A stretch of 7,158 bases of DNA. Source: Candidatus Finniella inopinata (GTDB lineage Bacteria; Pseudomonadota; Alphaproteobacteria; Paracaedibacterales; CAITNM01). The position numbers were made by a program, and so were the translations under genes. Below the pieces are notes generated by a model, which was not told the DNA's origin, made no database searches, and was given only the letters and a program-made list of their open reading frames with translations. Positions 1 to 4,548 of the stretch are shown here, piece by piece. Within the stretch, counting starts at the first letter, position 1, and each line of letters begins with the position of its first letter. The stretch is from the NCBI GenBank assembly GCA_945903885.1, contig CAMDPB010000052.1, positions 1 to 7,158 of the forward strand. Direction: 5' to 3'.

Positions 1-225
1 GATAAAGCTAGCGACAGCGAGAGTGACTTAGAAATAGTAGAAGAGGAAGACGAGGATGCAGATGAGGCTGAAGCAAGTGACGCCACAAATTCTCAAACTT
101 TAATGAGCGTTTTAAAAAAGAAGAGACTTAAAAAAATTACGAAAGGAAGTTATGGCCAAAAGCCACAAAAAACTAGCGCAAGATCTGAGATTCTTAAATT
201 TGTTCAAATCTCTCATACAGGGTAG
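1..225 (+). CDS. 3' end of an unidentified gene, acidic then basic C-terminus
   Basis: Frame 1 is open from the window edge to a TAG at 223-225, giving the last 74 residues of a protein whose start lies upstream. The visible part begins with a strongly acidic, low-complexity stretch (residues 5-27, mostly D, E, S and A, including EEEDEDADEAEA). A lysine/arginine-rich segment follows (around residues 38-60, with KKKRLKK). No domain is recognisable. An acidic-then-basic tail can be a disordered linker, a nucleic-acid-binding tail or a chaperone-type tail, and the sequence does not decide which. The gene ends 27 bases before acs on the same strand with no hairpin between, so the two may be co-transcribed. 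That it is coding is fairly sure, from the continuous frame and a clean stop next to a real gene. Its function is unknown. Confidence 0.6.
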   Translation, partial: DKASDSESDLEIVEEEDEDADEAEASDATNSQTLMSVLKKKRLKKITKGSYGQKPQKTSARSEILKFVQISHTG

Positions 226-252
226 GATTTATAAAATCAAAATAACTATAAA

Positions 253-2181
253 ATGATGATGACCTACCCAAAACCTATTGACGATCAATCCTATTTAATT
301 AATTCAAGTAACCACGAATTACTTCAGCAATCAGCAAAGACAGATCCTAATAATTTTTGGTTGGATATTGCTAAACGCTTAGAGTGGATGAATTTTCCAA
401 CTATTGCGGGAAACTGGCAATTTCAAAAACCAGTATCTATTAAGTGGTTTGAGGATGGGCTTTTGAATGTGTGCGCAAATTGTGTTGATCGTCACGCTAA
501 TGTAACGCCAGATAAAACTGCAATTATTTGGGTAGATGATCAAGGCAAAACTCCTACGCATATTTCTTATGCACAGTTGTTTAAAGAAGTGAATGCTATG
601 GCATTTTCATTAAGAGAACTTGGAGTCAAAAAGGGCGATCGGGTCATTATTTACATGCCCATGATCCCTGAAATTGCCTATGCAATGCTGGCATGTGCCA
701 GAATTGGTGCAATTCATTCTGTTGTTTTTGGTGGGTTTTCCTCAGAAAGCTTGAGTGGTCGCATTCAAGATTGTAAGGCAAAAGTTATCATCACAGCTAA
801 TGAAGGATTGCGTGGTGGTAAGCCTGTTCCACTAAAAGCAAACGTTGATACAGCTCTTCTGCAAGCGCCACAAGTTGAAAAAGTTTTGGTTATAAATCGT
901 ACAAGCACACATGTGCTAATGGTGAAGGGTCGTGACATTGTCTATGTTCCGAATTATGCCCAAGACGTTACACCAGAGCCCATGAATGCTGAGGATCCCT
1001 TGTTTATTCTTTATACCTCAGGTTCCACTGGAAAGCCTAAGGGTGTGCTGCACACAAGCGGTGGCTATTTAACTTACGCCAGCCTGACTCATCAATGGAT
1101 ATTTGACGTACATAAGAATGACATTTATTGGTGTACAGCAGATGCTGGCTGGATCACTGGCCACTCATATGTTGTTTATGGCCCGCTTGCTAATGGCGCT
1201 ACTACAGTTATGTTTGAAGGTATTCCTAATTACCCCAACCCTGATCGCTTATGGCAAATAATTGATGACTTAAAAGTTAGCATTTTCTACACAGCACCCA
1301 CGGCAATACGTAGTCTTATGCAAGCGGGTGATGAATGGTTACAATCAACGTCTCGTAAATCTTTAAGGTTATTAGGGTCTGTTGGAGAACCCATTAACCA
1401 AGAAGCCTGGGAATGGTATTTTCATAAGGTTGGCAATGAAAATTGTAGAATTGTTGATACTTGGTGGCAAACAGAAACTGGCGGAATTATGATGACTCCG
1501 TTAGCTGGTGTCCACAATTTAAAACCAGGGTCCGCAACTCAACCTTTTTTTGGAATTCAGCCTGTTTTGTTAGATGATCTTGGTAACCAAATTGATAGTA
1601 ATCCTGCTGAGGGAAATTTGAGCGTTAAATCTTCATGGCCAGGACAAATGCGTACGGTGTACGGTGATCATACTCGTTTTGAAGATACATATTTTAGCCA
1701 ATTTTCTGGATATTATTTTAGTGGTGATGGTGCACGTCGTGACGCTGATGGAGACTATTGGATTACTGGTCGAGTTGATGATGTATTAAACGTATCTGGT
1801 CACCGTCTAGGAACTGCAGAAATTGAAACTGCAGCAACGATGGATCATTCAATTATTGAAACAGCAGTGGTCGGTTTTCCTCATGCCATTAAAGGGGAGG
1901 GCATTATGATTTTTGCTATTCCATGTGCCCATGTAACCCATAGTGATGATGAATTAAAAGCAATTATCAAAAAAACAATCCGGACTCAAATTGGCCCTAT
2001 CGCAAGCCCTGATGCTATTCATATTGTAAAAGGATTACCTAAAACACGTTCAGGTAAAATCATGAGAAGAATTTTGCGTTGTATCGCTAAATCAGAATTT
2101 GAAAAAATTGGCGATGTTAGTACGCTGGCAGACCCCAGTGTTGTTGAGCATATTATCGAGGTTCTTAGTGCAAAAAAATGA
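253..2181 (+). CDS. acs: Acetyl-CoA synthetase (AMP-forming)
   Basis: Acetate-CoA ligase makes acetyl-CoA from acetate, ATP and CoA through an acetyl-AMP intermediate in the cytoplasm. At 642 residues it is close to the usual ~650. Family signatures occur in order: the CoA-binding RGGKPVPLK near residue 190; the nucleotide loop YTSGSTGKPKG at 254-264; GEPINQEAWEWY near 379; WWQTETGG at 404-411, with the tryptophan pair that restricts the acyl pocket to acetate; the hinge GRVDDVLNVSGHRLGTAEIE from 506; and PKTRSGKIMRR, whose K602 corresponds to the catalytic lysine that is acetylated to switch off the enzyme in other bacteria. The C-terminal STLADPSVV is also typical, so the enzyme looks intact. 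The start is ambiguous: three ATG codons in a row (253, 256, 259) have no clear Shine-Dalgarno sequence, the nearest purine run overlapping the upstream stop codon. The 3' end overlaps ctaG by 14 bases. Confidence 0.97.
   Translation: MMMTYPKPIDDQSYLINSSNHELLQQSAKTDPNNFWLDIAKRLEWMNFPTIAGNWQFQKPVSIKWFEDGLLNVCANCVDRHANVTPDKTAIIWVDDQGKTPTHISYAQLFKEVNAMAFSLRELGVKKGDRVIIYMPMIPEIAYAMLACARIGAIHSVVFGGFSSESLSGRIQDCKAKVIITANEGLRGGKPVPLKANVDTALLQAPQVEKVLVINRTSTHVLMVKGRDIVYVPNYAQDVTPEPMNAEDPLFILYTSGSTGKPKGVLHTSGGYLTYASLTHQWIFDVHKNDIYWCTADAGWITGHSYVVYGPLANGATTVMFEGIPNYPNPDRLWQIIDDLKVSIFYTAPTAIRSLMQAGDEWLQSTSRKSLRLLGSVGEPINQEAWEWYFHKVGNENCRIVDTWWQTETGGIMMTPLAGVHNLKPGSATQPFFGIQPVLLDDLGNQIDSNPAEGNLSVKSSWPGQMRTVYGDHTRFEDTYFSQFSGYYFSGDGARRDADGDYWITGRVDDVLNVSGHRLGTAEIETAATMDHSIIETAVVGFPHAIKGEGIMIFAIPCAHVTHSDDELKAIIKKTIRTQIGPIASPDAIHIVKGLPKTRSGKIMRRILRCIAKSEFEKIGDVSTLADPSVVEHIIEVLSAKK
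2158..2161 (+). promoter_or_regulatory. Ribosome binding site deciding the ctaG start
   Basis: GAGG lies six bases before a GTG at 2168-2170, inside the last codons of acs. The ctaG frame is open further upstream, with ATGs at 2099 and 2117. Those would add residues that do not look like the short, basic, pre-membrane N-terminus of Cox11 proteins. The GTG start gives MQKNDRTVAILL, as expected for the family. Confidence 0.65.
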
Positions 2182-2695
2182 CCGAACCGTAGCTATTTTA
2201 TTAACGGTAGGTTTCTTTGCTATGTTGGCACTAGCATTTGCTTCAGTTCCTTTATACAGAGTTTTTTGTCAAAAAACCGGATTTGGTGGCACACCCAAGG
2301 TTAGTCGTGACGGTTCTACCCAAGTGATTAATCGAGAGATTACTGTGCGGTTTGTGGCAAATACTCATCGTGACCTGCCTTGGGAATTTTCGCCGCTACA
2401 ACATACTATCAGTTTGAAAATTGGGGAAAACGGATTGGCTTTTTACAAAGCAAAAAATCGGTCTAACAAACCCATTATAGGTATGGCTACTTATAATGTT
2501 TCTCCTGATGCTGCTGGACAATACTTTAACAAAGTTTTTTGCTTTTGTTTTGAACAGCAAAAACTTGATCCGGGTGAAACCATGGAAATGCCGGTACAAT
2601 TTTTTATAGACCCTGCTTTTGCTAATGACCCGCTTTTAAAAAATGTGAACGAAATAACCCTTTCGTACACGTTTTTTGTGTTTAAGAAAAAGTAA
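2168..2695 (+). CDS. ctaG: Cytochrome c oxidase assembly protein CtaG/Cox11
   Basis: Cox11-type copper chaperone that delivers copper to the CuB site of subunit I of aa3-type cytochrome c oxidase. It is anchored in the inner membrane with its soluble domain in the periplasm. From the GTG start it has 175 residues, close to the bacterial norm. One membrane helix spans about residues 8-27. It is followed by ASVPLYRVFCQKTGFGGT with the conserved C34, and later by FCFCFEQQ with C125 and C127. These three cysteines are the known copper ligands of the family. The LDPGETMEMPVQFFIDP and ITLSYTFF blocks are also typical. The frame extends upstream to an ATG at 2099, but the GAGG site favours GTG 2168, with a 14-base overlap with acs that suggests translational coupling. 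In many alphaproteobacteria ctaG sits in the cox operon between ctaB and the subunit III gene. Here it is detached, next to acs and an unrelated gene. Confidence 0.95.
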   Translation: MQKNDRTVAILLTVGFFAMLALAFASVPLYRVFCQKTGFGGTPKVSRDGSTQVINREITVRFVANTHRDLPWEFSPLQHTISLKIGENGLAFYKAKNRSNKPIIGMATYNVSPDAAGQYFNKVFCFCFEQQKLDPGETMEMPVQFFIDPAFANDPLLKNVNEITLSYTFFVFKKK

Positions 2696-2715
2696 GACGA
2701 CTCTAACAACTGAGA

Positions 2716-2730
2716 TTAACTATAAATTAA
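2716..2730. promoter_or_regulatory. CtrA-like box (TTAA-N7-TTAA) upstream of the small secreted protein gene
   Basis: TTAACTATAAATTAAC contains TTAA at 2716-2719 and TTAA at 2727-2730, separated by exactly seven bases and followed by C. This is the full consensus bound by the alphaproteobacterial response regulator CtrA. The motif ends 48 bases before the ATG at 2779. A possible -10 (TAGTAT, 2751-2756) would place the box around -40, where CtrA activates promoters. The same motif sits at the same distance before the gene at 4549. A GACTC (a GANTC, CcrM-type methylation site) lies at 2699-2703. The motif is seen; CtrA binding is inferred. Confidence 0.5.
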
Positions 2731-2748
2731 CCCAATAAGTGTTAATTT
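2724..2748. repeat. 8-bp inverted repeat in the 2696-2778 intergenic region
   Basis: AAATTAAC (2724-2731) and GTTAATTT (2741-2748) are perfect complements around a nine-base spacer. The left arm contains the downstream half of the CtrA-like box, so the right arm acts as a third, inverted TTAAC half-site. As RNA it would be a weak AU-rich hairpin without a following U-run, so a regulatory dyad is more likely than a terminator for ctaG. Confidence 0.35.
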
Positions 2749-2756
2749 GGTAGTAT
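2727..2756 (+). promoter_or_regulatory. Possible promoter for the gene at 2779
   Basis: TTAACC (2727-2732, four of six matches to the -35 consensus) and TAGTAT (2751-2756, four of six to -10) are 18 bases apart. They would start a transcript near 2763 with a leader of about 16 bases. The weak -35 overlaps the CtrA-like box, as in activator-dependent promoters. In AT-rich DNA such matches are common, so confidence is low. Confidence 0.25.
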
Positions 2757-2778
2757 TGCTAATATTGATACCTTAAAT

Positions 2779-3282
2779 ATGAAAATATTACTTTTACTGC
2801 TTTTATTTAGTGTTCAAGTGTTTAGTTTAGAACCATTAACTGCTCGAGAAAAAAATATTTTTGCGGCACTTATTCTAGATACTTTTTCTTCTAGTTCTCG
2901 AAAGTTTATGGAAGAACCAATAATAAATGTGCTGGGTGAAATTAACCCGGATAGTGCCGCCAAAGTTTTGGGGTTGGCAATCGACAAACTTGGTAATTAT
3001 AAAGGACCAATTACCCCTTCCTATGTTAAGGGAGTGATAGTGGGTATTGATGCAGGTGTTAATTTAGGTGTTAGTGCCGCTGTCGCGACTCAATTGGAAT
3101 CAAAAGGTTCAACAGTTGCTCCAAATATTTCTCAGCAGTCACCGTCAGATGATAACATTGCCAATGATTCTGCTGGTTCTGCTGATGATAACATTGCCAA
3201 TGATTCTGCTGATGATTATTCAGAAGAACAGCCAGATACAGATACACCAGTAGATACACCCGAGACGCTTTACAACAATTAA
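2779..3282 (+). CDS. Small predicted secreted protein with acidic repeat tail, function unknown
   Basis: A 167-residue protein that I do not recognise. Residues 1-16 form a compact signal peptide (MKILLLLLLFSVQVFS) with a likely cleavage after VFS, so export by the Sec pathway is expected. Residues 17 to about 109 look like a small folded, mostly helical domain (LTAREKNIFAALILDTF, then a glycine/valine-rich stretch near 85-100). Residues 110-167 contain no lysine or arginine but 14 aspartate or glutamate residues. This tail includes two copies of DDNIANDSA, at 124-132 and 136-144, followed by TDTPVDTPET, so it is probably disordered. There is no lipobox cysteine and no second membrane segment. 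No good Shine-Dalgarno sequence precedes the ATG. The gene stands alone between ctaG and the regulator pair, with a CtrA-like box upstream. An acidic disordered tail fits a periplasmic, surface or secreted protein. It could be a host-directed factor, but that is inference only. Confidence 0.75.
   Translation: MKILLLLLLFSVQVFSLEPLTAREKNIFAALILDTFSSSSRKFMEEPIINVLGEINPDSAAKVLGLAIDKLGNYKGPITPSYVKGVIVGIDAGVNLGVSAAVATQLESKGSTVAPNISQQSPSDDNIANDSAGSADDNIANDSADDYSEEQPDTDTPVDTPETLYNN
3148..3211 (+). repeat. Two perfect 28-bp direct repeats, period 36 bp, in the acidic tail
   Basis: The 28 bases at 3148-3175 recur without change at 3184-3211, each beginning GATGATAACATTGCC. The period is 36 bases, or 12 codons, so gain or loss of a unit keeps the frame. 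Identity at every third codon position indicates a recent duplication rather than selection on the peptide alone. Confidence 0.9.
3235..3260 (+). repeat. Short GATACA/GATACACC tandem repeats in the same tail
   Basis: GATACA at 3235-3240 is followed directly by GATACACC at 3241-3248 and again by GATACACC at 3253-3260. The periods are 6 and 12 bases, both in frame. They encode the DTDTPVDTP segment. With the larger repeat just upstream, the whole 3' end of this gene appears prone to slippage. Confidence 0.6.
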
Positions 3283-3285
3283 TAA

Positions 3286-3313
3286 ACCGGACTTCGTAGG
3301 TGTTTAGTTCGGT
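3286..3313 (+). other. Hairpin just after the small secreted protein gene
   Basis: ACCGGACT (3286-3293) can pair with AGTTCGGT (3306-3313) through seven Watson-Crick pairs and one G-U pair, around a 12-base loop. It begins four bases after the stop codon, the usual place for a terminator or a 3' mRNA-stabilising stem. No U-run follows (the next bases are AGGTTGCAAT), so it is not a standard intrinsic terminator. Confidence 0.35.
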
Positions 3314-3325
3314 AGGTTGCAATAT

Positions 3326-3337
3326 GTAAAATTTTAC
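3326..3337. repeat. 12-bp perfect palindrome upstream of the regulator pair
   Basis: GTAAAATTTTAC is a perfect palindrome in the 164-base gap before the helix-turn-helix gene, about 110 bases before its start. It has the form of a dimer-binding operator. No binding protein can be named, and autoregulation by the adjacent gene is only a guess. AT-rich palindromes of this size also arise by chance. Confidence 0.3.
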
Positions 3338-3365
3338 TAAAATTATTTGGGACATTTTTAATATA

Positions 3366-3392
3366 TTGACCAAAGTCATGAGTTTCTATCAC
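3366..3392 (+). promoter_or_regulatory. Weak candidate promoter for the regulator pair
   Basis: TTGACC (3366-3371) is five of six to the -35 consensus. The best -10 candidate, TATCAC (3387-3392), is only 15 bases downstream and has three or four matching positions. A promoter is expected somewhere in this gap, since the preceding gene ends 164 bases upstream, but the -10 is poor. Confidence 0.2.
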
Positions 3393-3436
3393 ACTATCTA
3401 TGTGAATATTACAAACCAGAAATAACCTTTTCGCAT

Positions 3437-3441
3437 AGGAG
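3437..3441 (+). promoter_or_regulatory. Shine-Dalgarno site of the helix-turn-helix gene
   Basis: AGGAG with a five-base spacer to the ATG at 3447. It is the best ribosome binding site in the window; most other genes here lack one. It rules out the overlapping out-of-frame ATG at 3443. Confidence 0.7.
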
Positions 3442-3446
3442 AATGC

Positions 3447-3911
3447 ATGGGCATACAGGAATGGTCAGCCGCAGATATTAAAAATGCACGTAGCTATTTT
3501 TTAGAGGGTTTAACAATAAGAGATATTGCAAAAGAATTAGGTCGTTCAGTTACTGCCACAAATAAAGCACTTAGCAGATTTGGTATACGTTTTGAAAAGC
3601 CAAGAAGAAATTATACAGAACTACAACAACCAAAAAAAAGAATTTTTTCACCCATTGTTGCACCTTCTTTTGAACGTAAAGCTTTGCGACAAGAGCTTGA
3701 AAGCTGGGTGAGTTTTGGGCACTTATGCCAATATTTAAGTAGTCAAAACATTTGCCTTTATGAGCTTTCTGCTCCTAGTATTGAATTGGATTACCGTCAG
3801 TTTAGAGTAGGGACGCAAGTTTTAAATGCGGGGCAATTACTTGTAATAGCTAACAAAATACGTACAGAAAACAATCAGAAAGCATTTTTTGTGAAGGGGT
3901 TATCATGGTAA
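3447..3911 (+). CDS. Helix-turn-helix protein (GcrA/SANT-like N-terminal domain)
   Basis: A 154-residue protein. Residues 6-47 fit a three-helix DNA-binding domain: a W-S start, then FLEGLTIRDIAKELGRS as the first helices and turn, then VTATNKALSRFGIR as a probable recognition helix. The W...G(L)...IA.ELG...G spacing matches the N-terminus of GcrA, the alphaproteobacterial cell-cycle regulator, and Myb/SANT-like helix-turn-helix proteins. The C-terminal cysteine/tryptophan region of GcrA is missing, so this is not a plain gcrA orthologue. A basic linker follows (residues 49-68, with KPRR and PKKR). The second half (about 74-154) is unrecognised, probably helical, with the segment ELESWVSFGHLCQYLSSQNI. 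It has a strong Shine-Dalgarno site and overlaps the next gene by seven bases, so the two products are probably made together. The likely role is transcription regulation. DNA binding is a fair inference; targets are unknown. Confidence 0.7.
   Translation: MGIQEWSAADIKNARSYFLEGLTIRDIAKELGRSVTATNKALSRFGIRFEKPRRNYTELQQPKKRIFSPIVAPSFERKALRQELESWVSFGHLCQYLSSQNICLYELSAPSIELDYRQFRVGTQVLNAGQLLVIANKIRTENNQKAFFVKGLSW
3894..3899 (+). promoter_or_regulatory. Shine-Dalgarno-like site for the gene at 3905
   Basis: AAGGGG inside the last codons of the helix-turn-helix gene lies five bases before the ATG at 3905. The next in-frame ATG (3920) has only AAAATAATT before it, so 3905 is the better start. It makes the seven-base overlap real. 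Confidence 0.5.
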
Positions 3912-4420
3912 AAATAATTATGACAAAAACCTCTCACACACAAGAAACACAGACTTCAGCTCAAAGTATTATCAATGCAGCAAATGAGGGCTGTCTTCTT
4001 CATCAATTTTATATAGATGAACTCATTAGTGAAGCACACTTTCAATCGGGATTAGCCTTTGCAAAGTTATATGGTTTGGCCATGCGAAGCTTTGGCATTC
4101 ATAATCGCGTTCGAACAGCTAGTCAAAGCTGGGATCAGTTTCACGGCATTACCCATGATCAATTTAGCAGCCCAAAAATAGAAAGTATTTGGCGCTACAT
4201 CTTGAAAGCTCTAGATCCTAATTATCACGATGGTACACCTATGCGAGACATCGCTTTTAATTTAGTGCTCACAATGGATTATCCAAAACAGTACAATATC
4301 AAAGACATTCGCAAAACTTTGGCATATATCCAGACTATATGGGAAAAAATTGAAAATAGCCCGTATCGATTAGGGTTGTTCATTTATGAACAACCAGTTT
4401 CAGGATCACGTTTACATTAG
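3905..4420 (+). CDS. Conserved-looking helical protein, distantly DUF6456-like, paired with the HTH gene
   Basis: A 171-residue cytoplasmic protein with no signal peptide or membrane segment. The first 20 residues are polar and probably disordered. The core runs from about 28 to 160. By eye it resembles DUF6456, a domain found at the C-terminus of alphaproteobacterial helix-turn-helix proteins. The ISEAHFQSGLAFAKLYGLAM segment fits the usual 'aqf.AGerf...y' opening. The later IWRYILKALDP, FNLVLTMDYPKQYNIKDIRKTL and LAYIQTIWEKI segments fit its helical second half. This is pattern matching, not a search result. If correct, the domain that is normally fused to a helix-turn-helix is here encoded separately, right after a helix-turn-helix gene and overlapping it. 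Phage-type small-terminase or replication proteins have similar helical make-up and are the alternative. A partnership with the upstream product is inferred from the overlap. Confidence 0.65.
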   Translation: MVKIIMTKTSHTQETQTSAQSIINAANEGCLLHQFYIDELISEAHFQSGLAFAKLYGLAMRSFGIHNRVRTASQSWDQFHGITHDQFSSPKIESIWRYILKALDPNYHDGTPMRDIAFNLVLTMDYPKQYNIKDIRKTLAYIQTIWEKIENSPYRLGLFIYEQPVSGSRLH

Positions 4421-4485
4421 CATTAGCTTCTTATCAAACATCTCATAAAGTTAGTCAGATGTATGCTGAGAGGCTTTTGTCTCAC

Positions 4486-4500
4486 TTAACTCAATCTTAA
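4486..4500. promoter_or_regulatory. CtrA-like box (TTAA-N7-TTAA) upstream of the glycosyltransferase gene
   Basis: TTAA at 4486-4489 and TTAA at 4497-4500 are separated by seven bases, both followed by C, inside two copies of CTTAACTC at 4485-4492 and 4496-4503 (period 11, one helical turn). The box ends 48 bases before the ATG at 4549, the same distance as the box before 2779. Aligned on the start codons, the two also share TTAACT and TTAACNC. No strong -10 is visible downstream. This supports binding of CtrA or a similar direct-repeat-binding response regulator, not yet shown. Confidence 0.5.
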
Positions 4501-4548
4501 CTCTAACAATTTATTCTTTCTGTAGCAGTACTTTTACAGAATTAAAAG

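Noticed and set aside
100..115. TTAA pair near the window start as a third CtrA-like box
   Set aside because: The spacer is eight bases rather than seven, and it lies inside the upstream coding region about 140 bases before acs.
2396..2709. Two minus-strand open frames opposite ctaG
   Set aside because: ctaG is certain in this stretch. The antisense frames have no motif and are of the length expected by chance.
3071..3379. 102-codon open frame on the minus strand
   Set aside because: It lies antisense to the repeat-bearing tail of the secreted protein gene. Its glutamine/histidine/tryptophan repeats simply mirror the DNA repeats, and it has no ribosome binding site or recognisable domain.
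3447..3911. Naming the HTH gene gcrA
   Set aside because: Only the N-terminal helix-turn-helix is similar. The diagnostic C-terminal region of GcrA is absent.
4467..4484. TGAGA/TCTCA hairpin after the regulator pair, considered as a terminator
   Set aside because: Only five base pairs around an eight-base loop and no U-run; too weak to call.
2700..4509. Ten-base match ACTCTAACAA at 2700-2709 and 4500-4509 as a second shared regulatory element
   Set aside because: Its distance to the start codon differs (about 70 and 40 bases), unlike the CtrA-like boxes, so it is probably chance.
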